DNA from: Methanolapillus ohkumae
GTDB lineage: Archaea > Halobacteriota > Methanosarcinia > Methanosarcinales > Methanosarcinaceae
Length of the DNA: 64,000 bases
Assembly: GCF_032594355.1 (NCBI RefSeq)
Contig: NZ_CP131061.1
Span: 1,798,001-1,862,000, forward strand
Direction of reading: 5' to 3'
How positions within the stretch are numbered: position 1 is the stretch's first letter; each line of letters starts with the position of its first letter. Position numbers and translations under genes: made by a program. Below, one piece after another: positions 41,056-49,748 of the stretch. The notes under the pieces were generated by a model, which worked only from the letters and a program-made list of their open reading frames with translations, searched no databases and had not been told where the DNA came from.

Positions 41056-42057
41056 TCAACTCTTTCCCTTAACTTTTCCCTTTTTCAAAAACAAAAATGG
41101 TTTGTAGCCCGGCCTTATTTTCAATAAAATCTGTGAAATCACAACCAACACCGGAAGTTCTATCAGTGGTCCAATGACCAACGCCAGCGCAATCAAGGGA
41201 CTTTCCGGAAAGGCTGAAACCGCAATTGCCAACGACAATGGCGAATTTCGGGCCAACGTTGTCAGATTTAAAGCGGCGGTGTCTTCATAATTCATTTGAA
41301 GCGTACGCCCGACGACTTGCCCGAGAAGAAACGTCGCGGCGAAAAAAATCAGAACCGGAACGAGCATTTGAAGAAGAAGTCCCGGATTTTTGAGCAACAA
41401 TTCACCTTGGGACGCAAACATGGCGATGATGGCCAAATTCAAAAACAAAAACTGCATGTTGTCATTGTGGATGAGAATCTTGTTTTCAAACTTTTCCGTT
41501 CCCCATTTTAACACAAATAATTTTCTAAAAATCGTGGCGGCGACAAACGGAATCAAAAGAACAATGACAATGCTTTTGACCAACGTCAGCATGTCAATTT
41601 CAACAACGCTGCCCGCAAAAACATACAAATAGACCGGCAAAAGCGCAATCTGCAAAATCAGATTGATCGGCAGCTGAGCAGCCCCCAGACTCACATTTCC
41701 TTTGGCGGCGCCGGTAAAAATAATGTACCAATCCGTGCACGGCGTCACCATCAGCATCAAAAACCCTACTTGAAGGTCAGGCGACCCGGTCAAAAACAAA
41801 TCCGCCAAAAACCAAGCGAAAAGCGGTGTCCAGACAAAATTAAAAATGACAGCGGTGGACGCAAATTTTACATTTTTAAATGCTTTCCCAAGACTGCCCA
41901 AATCAATTTGTAAGAATACGCCAAAAAGCATAATCATCAAAAACGGCTCAACCAGCATGCTTGCGTTTGCGCCGACCAATTCCGATTGCCCGAGAAAAAC
42001 ACCGATAAAAATCGACACCAAAATAATAACTGTCCGGAATTGGTTGAGAAAATTCAA
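41056..42057 (-). CDS. ACR3-type arsenite permease / bile acid:sodium symporter superfamily
   Basis: 333 residues with about ten membrane helices. The ACR3 hallmarks are present: a conserved Cys in TPCTDWYIIFTGAAKG and a Glu in VIGPLIELPVLV. ACR3 exports arsenite from the cytoplasm. No ArsR or arsenate reductase lies nearby, and the sequence after TPCT departs from bacterial ACR3, so another anion or organic substrate is possible. It is monocistronic, divergent from mtaA. Confidence 0.8.
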   Translation of the reverse strand: MNFLNQFRTVIILVSIFIGVFLGQSELVGANASMLVEPFLMIMLFGVFLQIDLGSLGKAFKNVKFASTAVIFNFVWTPLFAWFLADLFLTGSPDLQVGFLMLMVTPCTDWYIIFTGAAKGNVSLGAAQLPINLILQIALLPVYLYVFAGSVVEIDMLTLVKSIVIVLLIPFVAATIFRKLFVLKWGTEKFENKILIHNDNMQFLFLNLAIIAMFASQGELLLKNPGLLLQMLVPVLIFFAATFLLGQVVGRTLQMNYEDTAALNLTTLARNSPLSLAIAVSAFPESPLIALALVIGPLIELPVLVVISQILLKIRPGYKPFLFLKKGKVKGKS

Positions 42058-42090
42058 TTGAGATCCCCGTAAATTTGGATTGAAATATTC

Positions 42091-42190
42091 ATTTTATTAT
42101 TTTATCCGTTTTATTATTTTATTGTTTTATTTTGTTTTTATTTTATTATTTTATCCGTTTTATTATTTTATTGTTTTATTTTGTTTTTAT
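42091..42190 (+). repeat. 49-bp direct duplication, T-rich
   Basis: ATTTTATTATTTTATCCG and the following ~30 bases occur at 42091 and again at 42140. The surrounding gap 42058-42427 is a poly-pyrimidine stretch without genes. Confidence 0.75.
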
Positions 42191-42427
42191 TTTCTTTTAT
42201 TTTCTTTTTTTTCGTTTTACTTTCTTTTTATTTTTTTTTATTTTTACTTTAATTTTATTCGATTTATTTTTAATTTTATTCAATTTATTTTGATTTTAAT
42301 TCAACTAATATTTAATTTTTTGATTTTATTCTATTTATTGCTCTTGTTTTTTTACATTTTCCCTAAAAAATTGATTTAGGGTTATCTTTTTAATATCAGA
42401 GAGTTATTTTACATTTTGGTTTTTAGT

Positions 42428-42468
42428 CTATAATTTGAAATCCGTCTCCGTATTGGAACAAATTATAG
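42428..42468 (+). promoter_or_regulatory. 10-bp inverted repeat upstream of mtaA
   Basis: CTATAATTTG (42428-42437) and CAAATTATAG (42459-42468) with a 21-base spacer, 32 bases before the start codon. The left arm could also be the TATA box. Candidate operator or leader hairpin. Confidence 0.55.
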
Positions 42469-42500
42469 ATGGTTGACAATTTTTTAGGATGGTTTTAGAA

Positions 42501-43520
42501 ATGACAACGTTAAAAGAAAATCTCTTAAAAGCTTTAAACGGCGAACCCGTTGAAAAAACGCCGGTTGTCTCCGTGACACAAACCGGAATTGTCGAATTGA
42601 TGGACTTGGTCAACGCTCCGTGGCCGGAATCTCAATCCAATGCCAAAATGATGGCAGACTTAGCTGTTGCCGCTCACGAACTTGGCGGCCTTGAAGCCGT
42701 CCGCGTCCCCTATTGTTTAACAGTCCTTGCGCAAGCGATGGGCTGCGAAGTCAACATGGGAACCAAAAACCGGCAGCCGTCCGTGACGGCGCATCCATAT
42801 GAAAAACCGGAAATGCTGGACGATGCCAAAAAGCCGGACTTAAAAAATGCCGGAAGAATCCCGGCCGTTTTGGAAGCCATTCGATTGGTTCGCCAAAAAG
42901 TCGGACCCGATGTTCCGATTATCGGCGGCATGGAAGGACCGATTACGCTTGCGTCCGACCTGTGCAGTGTGAAATCATTTATGAAATGGTCCATTAAAAA
43001 ACCGGATGACCTCAAACGGGTGATTGATTTCGCAAATGTTGCCGCCATTGAATATGCCAACTTGATGGTGGAAGCCGGCGCAGATATTATTTGTATTGCC
43101 GACCCGGTTTCATCTCCGGACCTGATGAGCCCGCAAGATTTCCATGACAAACTCATGGGAGCCATTACTGAATTTGCCGACAAAGTCAAGGCACCGGTTG
43201 TTCTTCACGTCTGCGGAAATGTGACCGCCATTTTAAATGACATGGCCGACTGTCACTGCAAAGGACTCAGTATTGAAGAAAAAGTGGAAGATGTTAAGGG
43301 TGCCGTTGAACTCACCAAAGGCCGTGCCGTCATTATCGGAAATGTCTCCAGCCCATTCGTGCTTTTAAGCGGAGATCCGGCAAAAGTCGCCGCTGCTGTC
43401 AATAATGCGCTGGATGCCGGTGTTGCCATTCTTGCGCCGGGATGCGGAATCGCGCCGATGACACCGCTTGCCAACATCAAAGCGATGGTGGACGCACGAA
43501 ACAAATATTTCCAAAAATAA
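42501..43520 (+). CDS. mtaA: Methylcobamide:CoM methyltransferase MtaA (methanol-specific)
   Basis: 339 residues from ATG 42501; 42489 is an in-frame upstream ATG. It closely follows known MtaA in SVTQTGIVELMDLV, YCLTVLAQAMGCE and MGTKNRQPSV. Zinc ligands are His236-x-Cys238 (LHVCGN) and Cys315 (APGCGIAP). MtaA transfers methyl from MtaC to coenzyme M, giving methyl-CoM for methane formation. It is unlinked to mtaCB (17 kb away), as in Methanosarcina. A terminator hairpin follows and an inverted repeat lies in its leader. Confidence 0.95.
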   Translation: MTTLKENLLKALNGEPVEKTPVVSVTQTGIVELMDLVNAPWPESQSNAKMMADLAVAAHELGGLEAVRVPYCLTVLAQAMGCEVNMGTKNRQPSVTAHPYEKPEMLDDAKKPDLKNAGRIPAVLEAIRLVRQKVGPDVPIIGGMEGPITLASDLCSVKSFMKWSIKKPDDLKRVIDFANVAAIEYANLMVEAGADIICIADPVSSPDLMSPQDFHDKLMGAITEFADKVKAPVVLHVCGNVTAILNDMADCHCKGLSIEEKVEDVKGAVELTKGRAVIIGNVSSPFVLLSGDPAKVAAAVNNALDAGVAILAPGCGIAPMTPLANIKAMVDARNKYFQK

Positions 43521-43587
43521 GGAAGAAATATTCTCGAACACAGATGAATAATTAAAATATCAAAATCAAATAGTTCAAAAAACATAT

Positions 43588-43618
43588 GCCGGCAGCAAAA
43601 TTGTTGCCGGCTTTTTTT
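43588..43618 (+). terminator. Hairpin terminator of mtaA
   Basis: GCCGGCAGCAA / TTGTTGCCGGC followed by seven T. The rest of the gap to 43833 has only a 30-codon open frame at 43698-43790 with no support. Confidence 0.85.
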
Positions 43619-43833
43619 ATTTATTTTTCAAAAATGGATTTTTAGATAATTATGTCGCAGATGGCTGTTCATTTTATCACCAGTCGCAGCAAAAAAGATG
43701 TTTGAAAAATTGAAATCCGACATAAAATTGTATGAAAACGAGCATGGGGTTATTGTAACTGATTTTGAAAATGATCCGACATACCCATAAAAATGAAAAA
43801 AGAATGAATGATCTAAAACGTAATAATTTTACA

Positions 43834-44259
43834 TTATAACCATAGCACCCAAAGTATTGCAACAAGTGATAATAAAATTACAAAACAAGAAGAGCTGCGT
43901 GGATTTTGTATGATGAAATTCCCAATTTTGTTACGTTCTGATAATGAATTTGATGTATCTTGTATAGGTTGTATAGGAAATCGATTTATCCAATTCTCCA
44001 TATAAATTATTAAAATGCACATCGCAATATACATTAGAAGAATGGAAATATTAAAAAACAAAAACAATAACCCAATACATACATTTTCTTTTGTTAAATT
44101 TGTAGATTGGGTTAAAATATTCCAAATATCTCTCAGAGTGTCAAAAATACTATCTGACAATTCATATGATTTGCTCGCAATAAACACTGCAGAAGTCATC
44201 CAAACTGCTTTTGTCAACAGAATAAGAGTTGGTGTTCTTATCAAATTCATACAAATCAT
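43834..44259 (-). CDS. Small membrane protein overlapping the pylB stop
   Basis: 141 residues. Its ATG overlaps the TGA of pylB (ATGA), so translation is probably coupled. Two strong membrane segments (FLFFNISILLMYIAMCILII and FVILLSLVAILWVLWL) and a weaker N-terminal one. It sits where pylC is found in other pyl clusters but has no resemblance to PylC. No family recognised. It is more AT-rich than pylB. Whether it has any link to pyrrolysine is unknown. Confidence 0.6.
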   Translation of the reverse strand: MICMNLIRTPTLILLTKAVWMTSAVFIASKSYELSDSIFDTLRDIWNILTQSTNLTKENVCIGLLFLFFNISILLMYIAMCILIIYMENWINRFPIQPIQDTSNSLSERNKIGNFIIQNPRSSSCFVILLSLVAILWVLWL

Positions 44260-45341
44260 TGATTCCGCTTCAAATATTTTTCAAAGTCCGCTTGCGTTCC
44301 CGGCCGCATTCCCATTGTTTTGAGCCGCTCAATCACACTTTTTGCGTCACGTTTTCTTGCCGACAACGGAACGTCGCGGTCAAAATTCACAACACCTTCT
44401 AATGTCGAGTCCGCTGAAATAATCGATGTCACCACATTCGCCCCGGCATTGAGGCGGTCGACCATTCCGTCAATTCCGGCAACGTCAAGGGATGCCGGAA
44501 TAAACCGGTCCGGAAACAAAAACCGAAGAACGGAAATAATTTTAAGTTCCATGAGATATGGCGCTTGAATTGTTTTTTCTAAAGGCGTTCCGGGCTGTGG
44601 CTCAAACGTCATGACACGGACTTGATCCGGATCCGATTTTTGCATTTCCCGAAGCGAATAAAGTGCTGACTTCACATCGTCCACCACAAAATCCGGTGTG
44701 TTGAGAACAGATTTTGAAAAACCGGTGAGGATGCCGTCTTCCGTACACATGCCGGCCGCTTTGGCCGCGTTTCGTGCTTGAATTCGCCCCTCAAAAGACT
44801 GACCGACCCGCAATTTTTCATACAAATCCCGCTGATAAGTTTCTTGGTAAAGCGCAAAAAAATCGGCGCCGGCTTCGGCTAATTTTTGAATGAGATCATC
44901 GCTCACGACGCCGGGAGAAATCATCACCGGAAGACCGGCAACTTCTTGGGCGATTTGGACAAATTCAATCAAATTTTCGGGATGATTGTGGAAATGCGGG
45001 TCTTCGCCCATCGTTAAATCAATCATGTGCACGCCTTCGTTTTTGAGTTTTGCGCACATTTCCCGAAGTTCCCCGGGCGTTAACCGGTAGCGGTCAATAT
45101 TATTGGCAGCACGGTAATAGCAAAAAGCACATTTGTTTTTACAATAAGTGGAAAAATAAACAAAACTGTAAAGATAGACATTGTTGGAAAAAAAGTGATT
45201 GCGTACAGCTCTTGCCGCCTCAAACATCTTTTGAAGATCTTCATCGTCCGTCGCGGAAAGCATGCTCAAAATCGCATCGTCCGAAATCGCTTGTTTGGAA
45301 ATTCGGTCAGACACGAACTTAGAAATGTCCGCTTCATTCAT
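44256..45341 (-). CDS. pylB: Methylornithine synthase PylB (radical SAM)
   Basis: About 361 residues from ATG 45341, matching the PylB N-terminus; a TTG at 45377 is in frame. Radical SAM motif CKNKCAFCYY (CxxxCxxC), then MIDLTMGEDPHF, ALYQETYQRDLYEKLRVGQS and IPASLDVAGIDGMVDRLNAG, all typical of PylB. It rearranges lysine to 3-methylornithine, the first step to pyrrolysine. It follows pylS by 184 bases of repeats. pylC and pylD are not adjacent and do not occur in this window. Confidence 0.97.
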   Translation of the reverse strand: MNEADISKFVSDRISKQAISDDAILSMLSATDDEDLQKMFEAARAVRNHFFSNNVYLYSFVYFSTYCKNKCAFCYYRAANNIDRYRLTPGELREMCAKLKNEGVHMIDLTMGEDPHFHNHPENLIEFVQIAQEVAGLPVMISPGVVSDDLIQKLAEAGADFFALYQETYQRDLYEKLRVGQSFEGRIQARNAAKAAGMCTEDGILTGFSKSVLNTPDFVVDDVKSALYSLREMQKSDPDQVRVMTFEPQPGTPLEKTIQAPYLMELKIISVLRFLFPDRFIPASLDVAGIDGMVDRLNAGANVVTSIISADSTLEGVVNFDRDVPLSARKRDAKSVIERLKTMGMRPGTQADFEKYLKRNQ

Positions 45342-45424
45342 ATTTTTAAAATAATCCGTCAACACACACTCCCCCAAAAAACACGGTCACCCAATATTTT
45401 TTTAAATTTACAAGTTGTTTTAAA

Positions 45425-45528
45425 TTTAAAAAATCGTTTTTTAATTTGCAAAATCGTTTTTTAATTTGCAAAATCGTTTTTTAATTTGCAAAATCGTTTT
45501 TTAATTTGCAAAATCGTTTTTAAAATTA
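45425..45528 (-). repeat. 20-bp tandem repeat between pylS and pylB
   Basis: About five copies of AAAATCGTTTTTTAATTTGC (plus strand), reaching into the pylS stop codon. On the transcript they are A/U-rich direct repeats. Confidence 0.9.
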
Positions 45529-46926
45529 CAATTTTGTGTAAATGCCGTTATAATAAAATTCCGAGCGGCTGCCCCGCTTAATATTTTTAAATTTGTGTCG
45601 GGCTTTAAGCAAACGTTCCAGCCCGAATCCGGCACCGATCCACGGTTTGCTGACGCCCCAGTCCATATCCATCGGAACCGGACCGACCACCGCGGACGAT
45701 AATTCCATATCGCCATGCATCACGTCCACCGTCGCGCCGTAAACCATGCACTCGTCTCCCTCAATCGTGTAATCAATTCCAAGGAACGTCAAGAATTCAT
45801 CCAGAAGCGCGATTAAGTTTTCCCGAGTCGACCCTTCTCCCATCTGACAGAAATTCACCATTGTGAATTCTTCCAAGTGGCTGCTGCCATCGGATTCTTT
45901 GCGGTAGCAGGGTCCGATTTCAAATATTTTCACCGGATCCGGCAAGACTTTATCGAATCGAGCCAAATAATTGTAAAGCACCGGCGCCAGCATTGGGCGC
46001 AGGCATAAATTGTCATCTGTCCGGAAGATTTGTTTGGATAATTCCTCATCTTTGTCAATTCCCATTCGGATGATGTATTCTTCAGGAATCAGAATGGAGG
46101 ATTTGATTTCAATAAATCCTTTGGAAATTAAAAAGGCAGAGATATCACGTTCCAATTTTGCAAGCATGTGTTCGCGACTGTTTGCGTAGATGTCGCACAA
46201 TTCTTTTTTCCGGCGGCCGGTCAACAAGGATTCAATTTCGGAAAAGCTCATGTCTGTTTGTTCCAAATCAATTTCATCATCGGACACAAGCAGGGACTCC
46301 AGCCGGCTTCGCTGAGACGGAGAAAAAGATTTCTTTTCGGTTTTTTCGGTTTTTTCCGCTTTTACATTCTGTTGCTCCGACTGTTCCGGTTTTTCAGTGG
46401 GGTTGGAATTGGACATAAATTTAACTTCCGATTTTGATTCTGGTTTCATGGAACCCGAATCTGATTTCATGGAAACAGATTCTGTTTTTTGTGTGGCCGG
46501 AATCTGAGACAGTGGCGGCTGGAATGGCACCGGCTGGGATGGCACCGGCTGGGATGACACCGGCTGGGATGACACCGTTGAAACGGGCCTCGACGTGTCT
46601 TTTTTTCCGACTTTTTTGGAAACGGATGCTTTGGCGATCGGCTCAACAAAAGTAATTCCTTCATAGAAGTTTTTGGAAACAAACCGTTGGATGCGGTCGT
46701 CCGACAAACGGCATTTTTTACAGACTTTTTTGTATTTCGAATTGCGAAGAGAGCGTGCCGACGCGCTGTTTCTTGAATTTCTGGCCGTGACCACATCGCC
46801 GCAATCCATCGTAATACGAATATTTTGCCGGGAAACCTCATACCGGGAAACACCGTGAAGAACATCTTTTCGAGAAAGCCAAACACCATTGAGTTTGACA
46901 AGTCTTTCAAGGGTTGGGCGGTCCAT
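45526..46926 (-). CDS. pylS: Pyrrolysyl-tRNA synthetase PylS
   Basis: 466 residues, near the M. mazei length (454). The N-terminal tRNA-binding domain (VWLSRKDVLHGVSRYEVSRQ, then YKKVCKKCRLSDDRIQRFVS) is joined by a variable linker to the class II catalytic core. Active-site residues known in PylS can be seen: Tyr in APVLYNYL, Asn and Cys in MVNFCQMG, Tyr in CMVYGAT and Trp in KPWIGAGFGLERLL. It charges tRNA-Pyl(CUA) with pyrrolysine. The linker has imperfect SQPVP repeats, and is the main length difference from other PylS. It is 72 bases downstream of pylT. Confidence 0.98.
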   Translation of the reverse strand: MDRPTLERLVKLNGVWLSRKDVLHGVSRYEVSRQNIRITMDCGDVVTARNSRNSASARSLRNSKYKKVCKKCRLSDDRIQRFVSKNFYEGITFVEPIAKASVSKKVGKKDTSRPVSTVSSQPVSSQPVPSQPVPFQPPLSQIPATQKTESVSMKSDSGSMKPESKSEVKFMSNSNPTEKPEQSEQQNVKAEKTEKTEKKSFSPSQRSRLESLLVSDDEIDLEQTDMSFSEIESLLTGRRKKELCDIYANSREHMLAKLERDISAFLISKGFIEIKSSILIPEEYIIRMGIDKDEELSKQIFRTDDNLCLRPMLAPVLYNYLARFDKVLPDPVKIFEIGPCYRKESDGSSHLEEFTMVNFCQMGEGSTRENLIALLDEFLTFLGIDYTIEGDECMVYGATVDVMHGDMELSSAVVGPVPMDMDWGVSKPWIGAGFGLERLLKARHKFKNIKRGSRSEFYYNGIYTKL

Positions 46927-46998
46927 TTTTAAGTCAATCCTGAGGTTTTTTGAAAAAGTTTAATTTGAAAAATTGATGATTTAAAAAAATGAAAAGGA

Positions 46999-47067
46999 CG
47001 GAGACCCCGGGAATCTAACCCGGCTAAACGGATCTAGAGTCCATTCGATCTACCTGACCAGATCTCC
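46999..47067 (-). tRNA. pylT: tRNA-Pyl (amber suppressor, anticodon CUA)
   Basis: Minus strand folds as the unusual tRNA-Pyl: acceptor GGAGATC/GGTCTCC, one base before a D arm with a 5-base loop (GGTC AGGTA GATC), long anticodon stem GAATGGA-CTCTAGA-TCCGTTT with anticodon CTA, very short variable region, T arm CCGGG TTAGATT CCCGG, discriminator G, no encoded CCA. It agrees with M. barkeri pylT at most positions. Directly upstream of pylS. Confidence 0.97.
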
Positions 47068-47096
47068 TTTTGCCGATTTTGGAATTCCCCCCGACT

Positions 47097-47106
47097 CTTT
47101 TTAAAC
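47097..47106 (-). promoter_or_regulatory. TATA box for pylT
   Basis: GTTTAAAAAG on the minus strand about 30 bases before the tRNA 5' end. Confidence 0.5.
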
Positions 47107-47269
47107 AAAAGGCAAGCGGGAAGTTGCAGAAGAATAAGCCGTTTTTTGAATTAAATACTTTCCCACAAAATGGACGGATTTGATGGATTTGATGATTTTG
47201 ATGGATTTGATGATTTTTTAAAAAATCCATTAAATGATCAATTTTATGCAAAAATTATCAATTAAATGA

Positions 47270-48370
47270 TCAGTATAAAAATTTAGACATATGGGATTGT
47301 GCCAAAACCGCCAGGCATGTTTTGTTGAAATCATTTTCAAAAGAACCGTTTTTTTCCTGAATGGAGAAAAGTTTTGGAAGGGACGCAACACAGGCTGGAT
47401 TGTCCACCCGGGACAGCGCCAGCAAAACCAGGCAGCTTGTTGCGGTTGAGTTCCAAAAACCGTTCCTTCGTTCCAGAATCAGCCAATTGGATTTTCGGGA
47501 AATAAATTCCGAAACTTCCAAATCTTCGGCGCCGGAAAAAAGCCGAAGTTCCCGCTGCTTTTGAAGTGCTGTTAAAATAAGTGCGGTCGTCCCCGGAAAT
47601 TTCCATTCCAAAAGATCGCGCCGGCACACATCCAAACACACATCGGGCTCAAAGATTCCGGCGTCAGCCGTGGCGGCCAATGCATAAACCAAATCATAAA
47701 TATCGTCTGTTCCGGCTGCCCAATTCTTTTTTTGAGTGATCAGTTCATCGGTTGCTTTTTGGAGGGAGGTTTGAAGATTTTTTTGCGCTGCCGCGTCAAA
47801 ATAAATATCGGAGCCGGAAGAATCGGAAGAAGAACCTGCCCGGCTCAGATATTTTTGAACGACGGACAAACAAGAAACCGCACGCGCCGTATCTTTGATG
47901 TCCCCAAAAGAACCGTTTTGATTTTGTTTTTGAAGAAGAGTCAGCGTTGCCGGCAAAAAAACCGGTGTTTTACTCCAATAAAGAGAACATAAAATTAAAT
48001 TGGACAACTCTTTGACCGAAAAATCAAAATGCGGCTTGCCGTCCTTGCCGTTTATTTGAGAGAGAATCCAAGAGAAACTGCGCCCAATCGACAAAAAAGC
48101 TTGATTGGAAATTTCAACGACTTCCTCATCCAAGTGTCGGGAAAAATCCAAATCCGAATCCTCCGAAAAATAATATCCATCGGAACCGGAATCCGAACTT
48201 TCGAGACTTTGGACGTCTGTGTCTTGACCGTTTGTATCTTGACCGTCCGCATCTTGACTGTCCGCGTCTTGACCGTCCGCATCTTGACCGTCCGCATCTT
48301 GACCGTCCGCATCTTGACCGTCCGCATCTTGACCGTCTGTATCTCGAATGTTAACTTTTTGTCTGCTCAT
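47270..48370 (-). CDS. Terpene-cyclase/prenyltransferase-like alpha-toroid protein with Asp/Gln repeat N-terminus
   Basis: About 366 residues from ATG 48370 (GAGG just upstream); a TTG at 48379 is in frame. After residue ~95 helical repeats with the QN-G-F pattern occur (LLQKQNQNGSFGDIKDTA, IQEKNGSFENDFNKTCLAVL), as in squalene-cyclase and prenyltransferase beta-subunit folds. No DxDD catalytic motif seen, so it may bind rather than cyclise. The N-terminus is DGQDADGQDA repeated about eight times, encoded by 15-bp units. It lies 200 bases upstream of pylT on the same strand. Role unknown. Confidence 0.75.
   Translation of the reverse strand: MSRQKVNIRDTDGQDADGQDADGQDADGQDADGQDADSQDADGQDTNGQDTDVQSLESSDSGSDGYYFSEDSDLDFSRHLDEEVVEISNQAFLSIGRSFSWILSQINGKDGKPHFDFSVKELSNLILCSLYWSKTPVFLPATLTLLQKQNQNGSFGDIKDTARAVSCLSVVQKYLSRAGSSSDSSGSDIYFDAAAQKNLQTSLQKATDELITQKKNWAAGTDDIYDLVYALAATADAGIFEPDVCLDVCRRDLLEWKFPGTTALILTALQKQRELRLFSGAEDLEVSEFISRKSNWLILERRNGFWNSTATSCLVLLALSRVDNPACVASLPKLFSIQEKNGSFENDFNKTCLAVLAQSHMSKFLY
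48221..48345 (-). repeat. 15-bp coding tandem repeat
   Basis: About eight copies of GACCGTCCGCATCTT (plus strand) within the preceding gene, encoding DGQDA units. Unit length keeps the frame; copy number could vary between strains. Confidence 0.9.
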
Positions 48371-48552
48371 GTTCCTCAAACAAAAATAAGAATCGGAGTA
48401 TAAAAAAGTAACATCTTGATTTGAATAATAATAAAAATCAAAAAAATAATAAAATCGACGATAAAAACGATAATAATATTAAAAATAACAAGGACCGTTT
48501 ACGGCAAATCAGTTAATTCAAATTTAAAGACAGTTGGAACGATTAAAAAAAG

Positions 48553-48575
48553 GAGTTTCCACGTTGTGGAAACTC
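48553..48575 (+). other. Perfect 10-bp hairpin in a divergent gap
   Basis: GAGTTTCCAC / GTGGAAACTC around GTT, followed by TTGTGTGTGTG and T-rich DNA. No gene precedes it on the plus strand. The gap 48371-48976 otherwise shows nothing. Confidence 0.5.
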
Positions 48576-48976
48576 TTGTGTGTGTGTTTTTATATGGGTT
48601 TGTGGTTTTATAGAATGTGTGGTTTTAGACTTTTTGAACATGAACGTTTTTCAAAAGAATCCAAAAGCAACTTTTACAAAGAACAACCCCTATAAAAACC
48701 TGTTGTTGATTTTAAGGAAGCCGTTGTATAAAATTGACAAAACCGGCACGGAAAATCAATCAGTTTTTGAATTTTACCGTTATAATATGCAAACATAATT
48801 GTAGTATAATATAACAACACGCCTGTATTTCGGATTGGCTAATTTATTTCCATCATTTTTTTGAAATCGGAAGAAATTCGATTTTCCGGATATGCTTTTA
48901 TAGTTTGAATGGATTGTATATTTGCATTATTATAATTATAATTGTTTTTTTATACAAAATATAATGAGGTTTTGAA

Positions 48977-49270
48977 ATGTTTTGGATGATTGCGGAACAT
49001 CTGATGGGCGTAAAAGGCCTGGCAAGCTTAGATGAAAAAATACCTTTTAAATTTGAAAGAAACATCGGACGGGAAGACCGGGTTCGAAGATTCCTTATCG
49101 GTTCCGTCGCGTTAATCGCTCTTATTTTTGTCCGGCGCGGATTTATTTTCCGGTATTTCCTCGGACTGGCCGCCCTGGCCGGACTTGTGACGGCTTACAC
49201 TAAATTCTCACCGGTTTACGCGTTAATCGGGGAAAATACGACCAAAAAAGGAAAGAAGAAAAATAAGTAA
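48977..49270 (+). CDS. DUF2892 (YgaP-like transmembrane) protein
   Basis: 97 residues. A short N-terminal part is followed by the DUF2892 pattern NIGREDRVRRFLIGSVALI, two membrane helices (to ~GLAALAGLVTAYTKFSPVYAL) and a basic tail. DUF2892 is the membrane part of YgaP and occurs alone in many microbes; function unknown. An SD (GAGG) precedes the ATG. Confidence 0.8.
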   Translation: MFWMIAEHLMGVKGLASLDEKIPFKFERNIGREDRVRRFLIGSVALIALIFVRRGFIFRYFLGLAALAGLVTAYTKFSPVYALIGENTTKKGKKKNK

Positions 49271-49392
49271 ACAAATTGATTTCCTTTTTTATTTTTCTTT
49301 TTTGTTTGTTTTGTTTCTTTTTTGTTCTGTTTCTTATTGCTTGTTTGTTTTGATTCCTTTTTGTTCTGTTTCTTATTTTGCTTTTGTTTGAT

Positions 49393-49458
49393 TGCGTCGC
49401 ACGCACTATGACGACAATTCGTTTTAAAAAATTGACAAAACAATCCTCCGTTTTTTGA
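49393..49458 (+). repeat. Dispersed intergenic element, copy J
   Basis: TGCGTCGCACGCACTATGAC then GACAATTCGTTTTAAAAAAT and ACAAAACAATCCTCCG. About 125 bases downstream of the DUF2892 gene. The gap 49271-49748 also has CTGATTTTTGT repeats. Confidence 0.55.
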
Positions 49459-49683
49459 TTTTTTCAAAATTTAAAATTTACTGCAATCTGTTTACAATTA
49501 TTTGGTTTTATATCTGATTTTTGTCTGATTTTTGTCTGATTTGATGTTTGCTGCATTTTTTGTCTGATTTTTGTCTGATTTGATGTTTGCTTCATTTTAT
49601 TACCGTTGTTTGACCGCTGTCGGTCATTTTACCTTAGCCTTGTGTTTTTGGATGTATATTAAAATATTAATAATTATAATATA

Positions 49684-49695
49684 ATTTATATATTT
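49684..49695 (+). promoter_or_regulatory. TATA box for the DUF1254 gene
   Basis: TTTATATATTTAAA, about 60 bases upstream of the start codon. Confidence 0.45.
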
Positions 49696-49748
49696 AAAAT
49701 GTAATTTATTGTTGGTTCTTTAACCAAATAAAAATAAGGAGCATGAAA

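Noticed and set aside
43698..43790. 30-codon frame starting MFEKLKSDIK after mtaA
   Set aside because: Short, no RBS, lies after the mtaA terminator; perhaps a gene fragment but nothing to support it.
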